Positions 45,305-57,663 of a DNA stretch of 64,000 bases are shown piece after piece. How positions within the stretch are numbered: the stretch's first letter is position 1; the number at the start of each line of letters is the position of its first letter. Made by a program: the position numbers and the translations under genes. Location: assembly GCA_011800155.1 (NCBI GenBank), contig CM022376.1, positions 1,116,001 to 1,180,000 of the forward strand. Reading direction: 5' to 3'. The stretch comes from Flammulina velutipes. Its lineage: Eukaryota > Basidiomycota > Agaricomycetes > Agaricales > Physalacriaceae. The notes beneath the pieces are model-generated. The model was not told where the DNA came from and did no database searches. It saw only the letters and a program-made list of their open reading frames with translations.

Positions 45305-46211
45305 AAAGATGAATTGTTTTTTGGACGAAATTGAAGCCGTCTATGACAGAGTACTGATTGAATTACATATAGAGTTGTGAACGAGGCGCGGCGTTCAACG
45401 CGTGACGAGTTGTCTCGCGGGATGGCTTCTAATCCTCATTGTATTACTGCGCCACGGCAAAGGGACACATTAAATATTCAATGATCGATCATCGATTCTC
45501 CCGCTTTCTGAGGGTATGTCGCGTTAGGCGCTCTATTGGGCCACTAGTGCTTCAGCAAACAATAAAAGTGACACTTCTAGCAAGAAGTTTTGTCCCCATT
45601 CGTTGTGTCCCGCAATCAGATTTCTGGATATTGACCAGAGGACGTGAGAGATTATATGAACATGACTCCCCGGAACCGATGGTGAGGCTTATTATGGATA
45701 GCTCTACAGCACACACGCCTTCTGGGGAAAACAGATGAGGATTATGTAAAGAGTTCCCGTGAAGAGATGGCGCCTATCCATTGTGTGGACAGACTAACAG
45801 CATGGAGAAGATAAAGCCAATTGAACCACTGTATATGAAAATATGTACGGAGATAGATCTTCTGTCACCGTCGCAAGTCGAAAACCTTAGGTGTACGCCA
45901 AGAGTACTGGTTTGGAATCTTTCAACTTAGTAGTTCAACTCTCTGATAATAGACGAACCCCAGAACCACGCGAATGGCGCAACAATAGTGTGTACTTGTA
46001 GACATGCCACCCGGTGTCTCTGAGGGCCACACAGTGCTATAAATCTAACCAAATGGCGGTTAATCTGAATCTGGGGTACACTATGGTAAAAGGGCGACTG
46101 CCGACAGCACTATGAACCCAGTTCGGCCATGTCCGAATTCTTTTCCCACGGTTGCATTTCGATCTACCCCACGCCGCCCATCCACACTTTCTCATTGTCT
46201 CGTCTGTAGCC
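45305..46211. other. Intergenic, no gene supported
   Basis: A TGCGCCACG word lies at about 45454. No coding signal that splices or resembles a family. Confidence 0.4.
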
Positions 46212-47354
46212 ATGACCAGTACGCGTTTTCTTGAATTTGGTTTTGTCTTGCTAACAGATATCGTACTCAGCACTCACAGAATCCCAGTTTATTGCTCTGC
46301 GCGAATCGGCTCGTGCAGATGCTAAGCGCTACTTGAAGAACCACGCTCGTGTTCATCCTGACACAGTCGCGTACCACGAGGATGAATCAGAGGTCAATCC
46401 CAGATACATAGAAGTATGGTTCAAGCACGTCGTTCATGGTGCTCCCCTCTATGCCAAAGTCATCGACGTTCCCAACACGCTCTCTGGAGATATCGTTCGA
46501 GGAAAGGTGGCCTTCCCAACATTGGAGACGCACACCGAGATATCAGGAAACGATCTACTCCCCATTACTCCCATCCCACCGCACGTCGAAGTGCCTCTCT
46601 CCGACCTCGTCCCAGAGGATATCTCCGCTGAACTCGCCACCCTGCCTATTGTGGCGTACGACGAAGGCTCTCATTTCGCCAAGGTGCCAAAATTCCGACG
46701 GGAGCTACAGAATCTGATCAAGTGTCGCGGAGCCTCACCGTACATTATTGATATCCTGGGTCGCACTGAAGACGGTCGCATAGTCTTTCCACGCCTCTAC
46801 GACATGATGGGGGTGATGACATTCGACGTTACCTATGCGTTATTTCGTCAATGGGCGCTACAGTGGGCTGATGCTCTGTGCTATCTTCATTCCGTCGGGA
46901 TTATTCATCGCGATGTCGCCTTGCGCAATGTGATGGTTACGGGGGATGTGCAGCGTCTGGTGGTTATTGACCTCGAGTGCCGATATGGAAGTAACGACGC
47001 GCCCGAGTTGACTCTTCTATGGCGCAAAGACCCCGATGCCGATCCCGACACCCTCCCATACACCGAAAAGACAGATGTCTTCATGTTTGGGCTGATGGTG
47101 AAGTGCATGTACCTGGGTCGTGCCCCGTATCATCATTGGGAGCGCGACGTTACTCTTCCTGCACCTTTTGATGAGATCATTGGCCGGTGCATGGCGTTCG
47201 ACGTCGACGAGCGGCCGACAATGGTTGAAGTGAAAGCGATGATTGAAGGGATTGAGATTCCTGGAAACCTTTGTGAGTCCTGAACAGTTTTAGTGATTCG
47301 ACGGGGTCGGGGTTCTGACTTCATGTTCCTTCAGGGGATGTTCGCGTGAAATGA
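46212..47354 (+). CDS. Kinase-like protein, copy 1
   Basis: Exon 1 is 7 nt (46212-46218, ATG ACC A), then 46271-47272 and 47335-47354 (342 aa). If the last intron were not used the protein would end at 47283 instead. The C-lobe is clear: LCYLHSVGIIHRDVALRN (catalytic HRD...N), then LVVIDLE in place of DFG, a TEKTDVFMFGLM segment, and DERPTM near the end. The N-lobe has AKVIDVP (possible Lys) and FRRELQNL (possible helix-C Glu), but I see no Gly-rich loop. It resembles the fungal kinase-like families expanded in agaricomycetes; activity is uncertain. The 7-nt exon is supported by the identical arrangement in copy 2. Confidence 0.75.
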
Positions 47355-48620
47355 GAGGGTTATCTCTTCTAGGTCATGGACCACTTTCATGTAGACATCC
47401 AACGCAGAAGTTGCATCCTCCCTGAAGCCTAATTATCTTTGTTTCGTTGCATATACACACATCTGCGTCGTAGGCGCCTGATTTCTGTTTCGTTTTCGGT
47501 TCCTCTCCCAGATATTCTTCATCGTACAGCTTGAGAGTGAGCTCGTCTTGCTAGTTGCTATCTTTCATCTTAGACTCTCAATTTCTCATGTATTGCACTC
47601 GCCTACTATTTCCGCCAGAGTTTTTTCGGTCAATCTTCGAACCTCGCGCGAGAGCTCCGGCGACAAAATACAGCTTCGCAGAAGCTGTTTGCTGACTCTA
47701 TGCCTCGTCCGCTTCCCTGCGTCCCATCTAGGAATCGTAGAAGGTGAAAAAGGAAGATGATGACGACGACACTTACCTTCACGTAGACGTTTATTCGCAC
47801 GTCGAGTTACGTTCATCATTCTACAGATTCACAATGCATCGAATTGGATTTACAGGACAGGTTCATTCATTCGTTGAAGTTCCTAATTTTAGCCTAATGA
47901 ATCATAGGACGGAGATGACTGGTGTTCAGTCCCATTGCGGTGTCCGTCCCAGGAACCCGTGAAGCCTGCCGCCAGTATGACGGTCAAGCGCAACCATTTC
48001 GTGTATCCAATCTAACCATGCCTAGTAAAGGATACTCTTAATCATCCTACTCTCTTGCATTCTTGTTATCATGAGTGACTGGGTAAACTTTGCGCCACAA
48101 TCTGTTTCCGCGCATAATTGTGTTAGTTCAAGTTGAAATAGCGGCCGAGTCACACGTGTATGGGAGAAGATTGATTTCCGAGATCTGAGATGTGGGTACT
48201 TGCGACCCTCTTTGATGCGAGATGGTTAACAGGACGGAGGCTGAGCTTTGTACTTCCTCGAAATACATTGTGTCCAGGATATTGGAAGTATTTTCGGCGA
48301 GCGCAGGCTAAGAGCTTCAAGTCATGGCAATTTGGAAATGACCGCTGTACGTCGAGCTTGCAGCCGGGCACCATGAACAATCGGGAGTAATCAAGCTGTT
48401 GAGAACAATGGAAGAAGATGTGTCCACACACAAGGATCCTTCCTATTGGGTTCCACTACTGTATAGATGGCTGTATTACTGGTCGAAAGTCGAATGGAGG
48501 TAAGTTTTGAAGGTACGGAGCTTGAACAATAATCTGGAGTCAACGTTTTTCTCCGAAAGGAATGGGGTTCTTCTCTCAGTTTTTATTCCTATAGTGGTCC
48601 AGTCTTATCACTGGGACGCC
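47355..48620. other. 1.3-kb intergenic region
   Basis: It holds a short GATGACGACGAC run near 47758 and a TTGCGCCACAAT word at about 48090. Small open frames have no domain or splice support. Confidence 0.4.
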
Positions 48621-48627
48621 TATAAAT
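48621..48627 (+). promoter_or_regulatory. TATA box of the 225-aa orphan gene
   Basis: TATAAAT, 45 bp upstream of the ATG at 48666, preceded by GC-richer sequence. It is one of the few TATA boxes in this window at a plausible spacing. Confidence 0.55.
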
Positions 48628-48665
48628 GAAGTGGCCAACCAGCCATTCTAAACCAAAACCTCACC

Positions 48666-49394
48666 ATGACTGCTATCACCACTACTATGCGTTCACCCGA
48701 TGCTTTGCCACCCGCTGCTACTTCTGTCGCAGCGCTCTACAACACCTTGCCGTCCGTTATCGATGCCAACAACGCATTCGATGATGTTCGTCGTCAGGAC
48801 GTTCTCCAGGCCATTGGCGAAGTCCTTGAGCGCTTTGGCAACACTTTCGGGGTCTGCCTGGTTCACCAACACTGTGAACTTGGGGAGAACGAGGTCATGA
48901 TCTCTCGCGGTCATATCTCAGAGCCCATCGACGTCAAGGAACAGGCGGACACTGTCTACTATCCTGAACGTTGGCTTGCGGACGGACGCCCCTACGAATT
49001 TTCCTCGACCCCCACTGGTATGTTTCAATGTCCAAATTATGCACTTCAGCGCCTAATTCTTTGTCCAGAGGAACTTCCTGCCGATCTCGTCGAGGCATTC
49101 ACTGCTGTGGCAGCCCCATTCTTGGGCATCCTCGGCATGTACTACGCCGCGGAACATCGCAATAGCGACATCGTTCTGCTCGAGCACCAAGAAGGTAGAG
49201 CCAACGTCACCGTTCCCATCTCCGCACATGAGACCAGGGAAGGCACCACCTTGCAGACTGGCTGGATTCCCACCAGAGTCGCCGGTGGTCCTATCACCGT
49301 TGCTTGTGTCATTGAGTGCGATGGAATCACCACGCGTACCGGGTTTCATCATAATAACAACCGTGATCACCGCGTCAAACCCGATGCTCGTTAG
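48666..49394 (+). CDS. Orphan acidic protein, hypothetical
   Basis: ATG 48666 follows an A/C-rich leader. Exons 48666-49017 and 49069-49394 give 225 aa. The 51-bp intron (GTATGT...CCAG) keeps frame, so an unspliced 242-aa reading is possible; splice signals and the smoother join STPT-EELPADLV favour removal. No signal peptide or membrane span. Notable segments are RQDVLQAIGEVLERFG, VCLVHQHCELGENEVMI, DTVYYPERW, EAFTAVAAPFLGILGMYYAAEH and a His/Asn-rich C-terminus. I do not recognise the family. The TATA box and short leader suggest strong or conditional expression. It sits between the two kinase-like copies. Confidence 0.75.
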   Translation: MTAITTTMRSPDALPPAATSVAALYNTLPSVIDANNAFDDVRRQDVLQAIGEVLERFGNTFGVCLVHQHCELGENEVMISRGHISEPIDVKEQADTVYYPERWLADGRPYEFSSTPTGMFQCPNYALQRLILCPEELPADLVEAFTAVAAPFLGILGMYYAAEHRNSDIVLLEHQEGRANVTVPISAHETREGTTLQTGWIPTRVAGGPITVACVIECDGITTRTGFHHNNNRDHRVKPDAR

Positions 49395-49931
49395 GGCACT
49401 GTCCCAATTTCTTCCCCCTCCCGAAAGTCGAAATATGAAATTTGTACTGATAACATGTAAAGAATTCTAGAATGATAAGTGAATTCAAACTGTTCATATC
49501 CAATAAGGGCTACTTATTGTCACCTATGGTTTGTTGTGTTCTTGTCCTAAGGATAGTTGGCGCTTTCGATCTTCAAGTCCATTTCCACGATCCCCCCTCA
49601 CGCTTGGCTGTGATGAATGGCGCTTCTGTTGACGCTGGAAGCGTTCGCACCATCTAAGTGAAGATGTGTTCTCAAAATCACGCGCACTGGCCATAGTCAT
49701 CGGGGGACACGATGTTACTGTGTGGGGTTCAAGGGAAAAATTGAATCAAAATCGTGGGAATTTTATGTCGGCCCCGCAATCCTCGTCAAGATCGAGTGTG
49801 ATTGGCCACACACTCACCTCCTCTCCTGCCCTATGCCCAGATAAATGTATGCTGCCATAAGCGAGATACAGGTGATCTTCCACATGTACAATTGAAGTCG
49901 ACCACCTCCATCGCCATCTATTCCTTCCATC
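49395..49931. other. Intergenic, no gene supported
   Basis: 3' flank of the orphan gene and promoter of kinase-like copy 2. Nothing else seen. Confidence 0.45.
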
Positions 49932-51071
49932 ATGAGTAGTACGCATTTTCCTGCAAACATGCCATCGTTCCACTGACGGGATGTATTTACAGCATTCTCA
50001 GAAGCGCAGTTTATTGCACTTCGCGAATCCTGTCGCGCAGAAGCGCAGCGCAACTTGAAGAACCATCCTCGTGCTCATCCGGACAAAGTAGCATATCGTG
50101 AAGATTCATCAGGGCTGAAGCCGCGATATTTGGAAGTATGGTTCAAGCACCTCGTTGATGGGGCTCCCCTCTATGTCAAAGTCATCGATGTTCCCGACAC
50201 GCTTTCTGGAGATATCGTTCGAGGAAAGGTGGTCTTCCCAACATTGGAGACGCACATCGAGATATCAGGGAACGATCTGATACCCATTACTCCCATCCCA
50301 CCGCACGTCGAAGTGCCTCTCTCCGACCTCGTCCCAGAAGATATCTCCGCTGAACTCGCCACCCTACCCCTTGTGGCGTACGACGAGCGTGTTCATTTCG
50401 CCAAGTTGCCAAAATTCCGACGGGAGCTTCAGAACTTGATCAAGTGTCGCGGAGCCTCACCGCACATTATCGATATCCTGGGTCGGACAGAAGACGGCCG
50501 CATAGTCTTTCCACGCCTCTACGACATGATGGGAGTGATGACATTCGACGTTACCTATGCGTTGTTTCGTCAATGGGCGCTACAATGGGCTGAGGCTCTT
50601 TGCTATCTTCACTCCGTCGGGATCATTCACCGCGATGTTGCCTTGCGCAATGTGATGGTTACGGCGGATATGCAGCGTCTGGTGATTATTGACCTCGAGA
50701 GCCAATATGGCAGTAACTCCGCGCCTGAGCTGACTCTTCTGTGGCGCAAAGACCCCGAAGCTGATCCTGATACTCTCCCTTACACTGAGAAGACAGATGT
50801 TTTTATGTTCGGATTCATGTTAAAATGTGTGTTTCTGGGACGTGCTTTCTGGCATCCTTGGGAGCTCGAGCTTGATCTTCCTGCTCCGTTCGACGAGATC
50901 ATTGGTCGGTGTATGACGGTCAGCGTCGAGGACCGTCCGACGATGGCTGGAGTAAAATCGATGATTGAAGCGATTGAGTTACCTGGAAGGCTTCGTGAGT
51001 CCTACTGTTGTATGTTGCTTGGATTCTGCTGACCTTATGCCATGTCAGACGATGTCATAACGAAGCAATGA
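49932..51071 (+). CDS. Kinase-like protein, copy 2
   Basis: Exons 49932-49938 (7 nt, ATG AGT A), 49993-50994 and 51049-51071 (343 aa). The middle exon has the same length (1002 nt) as in copy 1, and the proteins align end to end. Motifs: LCYLHSVGIIHRDVALRN, LVIIDLE in the DFG position, TEKTDVFMFGFM, EDRPTM, and a short final exon reading HDVITKQ that parallels WDVRVK in copy 1. Lacking splicing, the frame would run to 51032. Tandem duplicate of 46212-47354 with the orphan gene between them. Kinase activity unproven. Confidence 0.75.
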
Positions 51072-51462
51072 TAGATATTAATGTGTGGACGAACAGTGGA
51101 ATGGATATACGTTGTACGTGGCGGCCAGATACGCAAGCCAAGAATGTAATATCTGAACTAGCGAAAGTCAATATGCAGTCTGAGCGATATAAGAGGACGG
51201 ACGCACTGGTGATTATATATATATCGATTTGCCACAAGTAGTAGTCAAAAAAAGAGTAGGGCTAGTTATCTTCAAGCTGAGAAGCTTCGTTCTTGCGTAG
51301 ATAATCAAGAAGGATTAAGAATATGTGGTGAGGTGAATAACATAGATATACAGATACACACGAATGAGCTGGGCGGATAAAGCAATAATTTACACGATAA
51401 ATGTACACGTCTAGATAGATCTTTAAGTCAGCAAAGCTACGCGCAAGAATAAGAACACGAAC
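51072..51462. other. Convergent 3' intergenic region
   Basis: AT-rich, with a short TATATATA stretch near 51217. No gene seen. Confidence 0.45.
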
Positions 51463-52421
51463 CTATGGCTCTCCCTCCCTCAGGAAGGCTTCAAGCTCGT
51501 CGTCAAGCTGCTGTTGAGTCTTTTTCTCATCTCCGCCGCCCTTTCTATCCCTACCAGAACTTCGCTTCCCTCTTCGCCCTCCGCGTCTTCTCCGATCATC
51601 TGACGGCGGCGAGCTGACAGAGTCACCGCGCTTAAACGCCTCCAGCTCCCTGTCGAGTTCATCCACCCGTGCCTCCCTCGTCGTAGTTTTACCACGTGAT
51701 ACTTCTTGTCCATCCGCACCTCGTCTCTTCTTCCTTCGATAGAACTCGCTATCCCATCCAGCCCCGCGTTTTTTGACGTCGTCAATACGCGCCCAGCGCA
51801 TGTGGATATGCCCGCCGTCGTGTTCACTGCGCCCTACGCCGAGGGTTCGAGTAATGCGCTCCTCGGGCGGAACCAAGGACGGCGGGAGCGGATGCGCGAT
51901 GGACATTACACCGTCGTCCCCCGGTCCTGCCTCCAGCGCGTTCCATGCCTTCAACGCTTGCTCCTCCCGCTCAAACACATACACGCACGTCTCGTCGTTG
52001 ACCCATTCGATGCCCATAGGCTGTACACCCCATTGCGCGGCGTAACCAAATAGAAGCGATGTCGAGAGTGTTCCGATAGGTGGGCCAGTGAGGAGCAGAG
52101 CGTTACGCCGCATGTCCGATGTTGACACGTCCTCGTCGTCGTTCGTAGGTTCGTCTTCGTCGTCCCGGTCTCGTTTCCTCTGAGACGTAAATTCGGGAGG
52201 GCATAGAGGGGCAGCACGCGCACCTTTCGGCCCCAGACAGCCTCGTCTTCCAGGAGATACACCTTTGTTCGTCCGATTCTGTCTTTTAAAGAGTTCGAGA
52301 CTTGTTCGTCGTAGGGCACGTCGGTGTAGTCCAGGCCGCCTTCAGAGGTCGGCGTCAAGGTCATTTCGTCGACAGCGGGGCCGTCAGTGATTTCGTACGC
52401 GCCCATTGCAAGAGTTTCCAT
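51463..52421 (-). CDS. NCBP3-like nuclear cap-binding protein (RRM-type)
   Basis: Minus-strand exons 52421-52224 and 52179-51463 (304 aa); the 44-bp intron is the shortest placed here. After an acidic N-terminus and a KRDRDDEDE stretch comes an RRM-like fold: RRNALLLTGPPIGTLST, then PMGIEWVNDETCVYVFE and QALKAWNAL, followed by MRWARIDDVKKRGAGWDSEF. This order (LST, IEW-DxxC, then the R-A-DxK block) matches NCBP3/ELG, which binds capped RNA with NCBP1 and links to export. The tail is Arg-rich and ends LDDELEAFLREGEP, like the UAP56-binding C-terminal motif of mRNA export adaptors; an earlier LDRELEAFKRG is a second copy of that motif. Confidence 0.75.
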
Positions 52422-52639
52422 GTCGGCGTCGCGGGATGATGGACGTCGACGTCAAAGACTATCGCGGGAATTGCCGATGCCTGCCGCCACTCCTTGTACT
52501 TTACCATCACAGTGAAGCAAATTAGTTATCAGTTGTGCGTTTATTCTTACCGCTCAGACTACCTACTAACTTGTTCTAGCTCAAACGAACTTGCTTTTCC
52601 GGCCTGCGCACTCAAGTTTACAGAGAAGTCTTAGTTTTG

Positions 52640-53110
52640 ACGCAAGCCTCTTCAAAGGATATCTTGACAGCAACGTCCCTCCTCAGCTCATAAACACGCA
52701 CACATTTAAATCTTGCCTGCTCGGCCTCTGTCACACACTATCACAAGTCGACGGTAACATCTCATAGGCTTAGTCCGAAATGGCTCATATGAAGACAACG
52801 CGGGATAACCCCGAAACCGTTTTGCACCCTGTTCGCTCTCTCCCTCGAGATATCCTAGCTACCATCTTCAATCCCGCTACCGGCAGACGAGATGCTCGAG
52901 CACTACAACTCACTTTGGCCCACAGAGTCGTTACGGACCCTATCATCTGTGTGTCGTCGGTGGCGAGATATCGTGCCGTCTTCAACTCGCATGTGGTCGT
53001 TTATCTGCCTTCCCATGGCCAATTACAAGGAAATACCTCAGACGTCCCTCCTTTTTAGACTGGGGCTACAAATACAACGCTCCGCAAACGTCGAGCTAGA
53101 AGGCACTTAC
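52640..53110 (+). pseudogene. F-box protein pseudogene, truncated
   Basis: Pieces of the same F-box family lie in different frames: HTFKSCLLGLCHTLSQVDGN followed by TAG, then MAHMKTTRDN joined to ETVLHPVRSLPRDILATIF, then after a frameshift TLSSVCRRWRDIVPSSTRMW and LLFRLGLQIQRSANVELEG. Similarity stops there, so only about the first third of the gene remains. No upstream module was found. Confidence 0.8.
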
Positions 53111-54044
53111 ATAGCCTCCTCCCTCAGGTACCAACGATCTATATGGTTTATGGGTAGTAGGTAGGTAGGTAGTCCTGTGAGGGGATTCCGCTTCGTCTGC
53201 TGAAAATCATAACGACCACAGCGCTTAGCATTATTGGGAATAACATGCCAGTACGTTTCAACTCAAGTATAAAAGCTGAGGAATCATGGTGTCTTCTCTA
53301 ACTTGGATTGTATAACAAAATGTAACAGAATGACTACACATACTTACTTCTTCGACGCCGTCGTTTTCCTGGTTATCGCTGCACTAAATTATACGGTGTG
53401 GCGCAATGTACCTCGGGAATTACCGTTCGATCATCAATTAGTAAGCATCATCTTTAAAGCAATTTTCTTTTGAATTGCGTCGTTCTTCCCGCCACCAGTT
53501 CCAAAGCTGCGAGGCTCATTCCACACAGGATGCTTTACGGCGTTCCTTTTCATGAGCGGGCTAAGGTCTGAGTATTCTAATCCCTTTCGATCGACTCTAG
53601 CGGGGTCTAGTCTTAACGGACTATCGGGGCATACCAGAAATTCGATTCTGCGCTATGTTGCGCCCAACGATTCGTGCTCAGCGCGATAGGGCAGTGGCGT
53701 TATGGATCTTGGGAAATGTTCCAGGGATTGGGTGTCCTTTCAAGGTCGTCTTTTAGTGCACTTCGTAGCCCACATTGTGGAACTCGATTCAGACTACTCT
53801 GGGACTGGTGGCTCAGATATTTTTTGATTTCTTTTCGCCTTCGGGTGATTCTGTGTTGGATTGCTTGTACATTTGTCATGTGTCTGTCCGTGCATCGTTT
53901 AATTGATATCAATCTCGTTTAGATGGATTTCGCCTTGAAGTTTGATTCTCCTCGACGGACTGGCGTACCATTTCGTATGGGTATCTTCCGTTCTCTACTT
54001 ACCAGCAGAAGTTACTCTGTTTGTTATCTCGGCGTCATGACAAT
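53111..54044. other. Intergenic, left flank of foldback element
   Basis: A GGTAGGTAGGTAGT run is at about 53158-53171, and TGTGGCGCAAT at about 53398. A short ATG frame at 53331 (hydrophobic, FFDAVVFLVIAALNYTVW) is open for about 45 codons, but I cannot extend it into a gene. Confidence 0.4.
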
Positions 54045-54696
54045 AGGGTCTTTCAGAGTAGGTTGATTTCGCTGATTTCGTCGATTTCGTTTTGGTTGAT
54101 TTCGGACTTAAGAGCGAGCCCGAGGTCGCCGAAAGCACGATTTCAACTTTGACCGTACTTGCGAAATCAGCGAAAGCAAGGCGCTCAATTTCGGCAAATA
54201 ACGGCAAAATCAGCGGACTTTGAAATTTCGTTCTACGCGTTGCGCGCACACTTAGTTACTTATATCGCGTCAACCCAACTATTATGCCAACTCACACGGA
54301 ACGTCGCATGTACGCTGATGCTCTACACCGAGCATTTCTAATCAATCTCATCGCTGAGGCCAAAGCCGCCTCCTTTGAACCCTCAGATGACTGTGATAGC
54401 GATGATTCTTCTTCCTCATCTTCAGCATCCCAGAAGCGACCATAACGTGTATAATAAAATAGAGGTTAGTGTCAAACGCGAGGCGTGCGACGTGCATGCA
54501 GCGCGTGGAACGAAATTTCAAAGTCCGCTGATTTTGCCGTTATTTGCCGAAATCGAGCGCCTTGCTTTCGCTGATTTCGCAAGTACGGTCAAAGTTGAAA
54601 TCGTGCTTTCGGCGACCTCGGGCTCGCTCTTAAGTCCGAAATCAACCAAAACGAAATCGACGAAATCAGCGAAATCAACCTACTCTGAAAGACCCT
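54045..54696. mobile_element. Foldback element with about 200-bp terminal inverted repeats
   Basis: The left arm (about 54045-54245) and right arm (about 54495-54696) are near-perfect inverted copies. The ends read AGGGTCTTTCAGAGTAGG and its complement, and the spacer is about 250 bp without a transposase. Flanks fit either a TA duplication with GGGTC ends or an AAT duplication with AGGGTC ends. The arms are rich in GATTTCG repeats. A non-autonomous foldback/MITE is the simplest reading; the superfamily is undetermined. Confidence 0.8.
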
Positions 54697-55029
54697 AATG
54701 GGTCAAAATATCCCCGAAATCGTTGATGCTTTGCCCATGTATAGTTAGCCTCACACACCGAGCTGTCAGTCGATGATTCTTGGGTCTACCAGGCAGCGTT
54801 CAGAAACATCAACACTCCCCAATAGTCCGCCTCGTTTCCAATGAGCGCTGGAGGCGCTTGTACGAATTTGAATTTGTAGCCGGCGGTTACGATCGTTGAA
54901 TGTGGCGTACATACGTATCCGGCGACTCAGTGCTAATCTTATCTTATCTCGGTCTTCTGACAGGTGATTCTAAATTCTTACCTTATCACGCCTGTTCTGT
55001 CGTTTTACTGCTCTTGTCTTCTTACCACC
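54697..55029. other. Intergenic, promoter of SNF1
   Basis: A TGTGGCGTACATA word is at 54901. The SNF1 start codon follows CTTACCACC. No other feature. Confidence 0.45.
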
Positions 55030-57259
<2,230 letters not shown>

Positions 57260-57663
57260 TTATGGGTGTAGAGTAGAGTTGTGATGAGATGCGGTGTTGT
57301 GGTGTTGTGTTGTTGTTGCTCCTGTTGTTGTTCTTTCGTATGCATTGTAGCTTGCTTTTTGTGTTTTCTCCACATGTTGTATACTTTTTCCTTACGATTC
57401 CCTCGCATGTATCAACATTACTTGTCTATATAGATGCATTGTTTCTTCTGAGTTTTTGATTGAAGTAAGGGTAACATCGAGAGCTATTTTCTTGCTTCCG
57501 GCTTGTGAGAGAAAATACCTTCACTGGCAAATCAGTGAAGTGAAAGTTGGTGGCGGCAATTATAGCTCTCAGTATGTTTCACCAACATCGCCATTGCTGA
57601 TTTAGCAGCAGTGCTACATGCTGGATATAAGTACAAGTACACATACTCCCCGTAACATTCACT
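57260..57663. other. Convergent 3' intergenic region, SNF1 / DPP III
   Basis: About 400 bp; GT/TG-rich near the SNF1 stop (TGTTGTTGTTGC-like). No gene. Confidence 0.45.

Noticed and set aside
53331..53470. Short hydrophobic ATG frame as a possible membrane-protein exon
   Set aside because: Stops after about 45 codons, and no downstream exon restores a known family.
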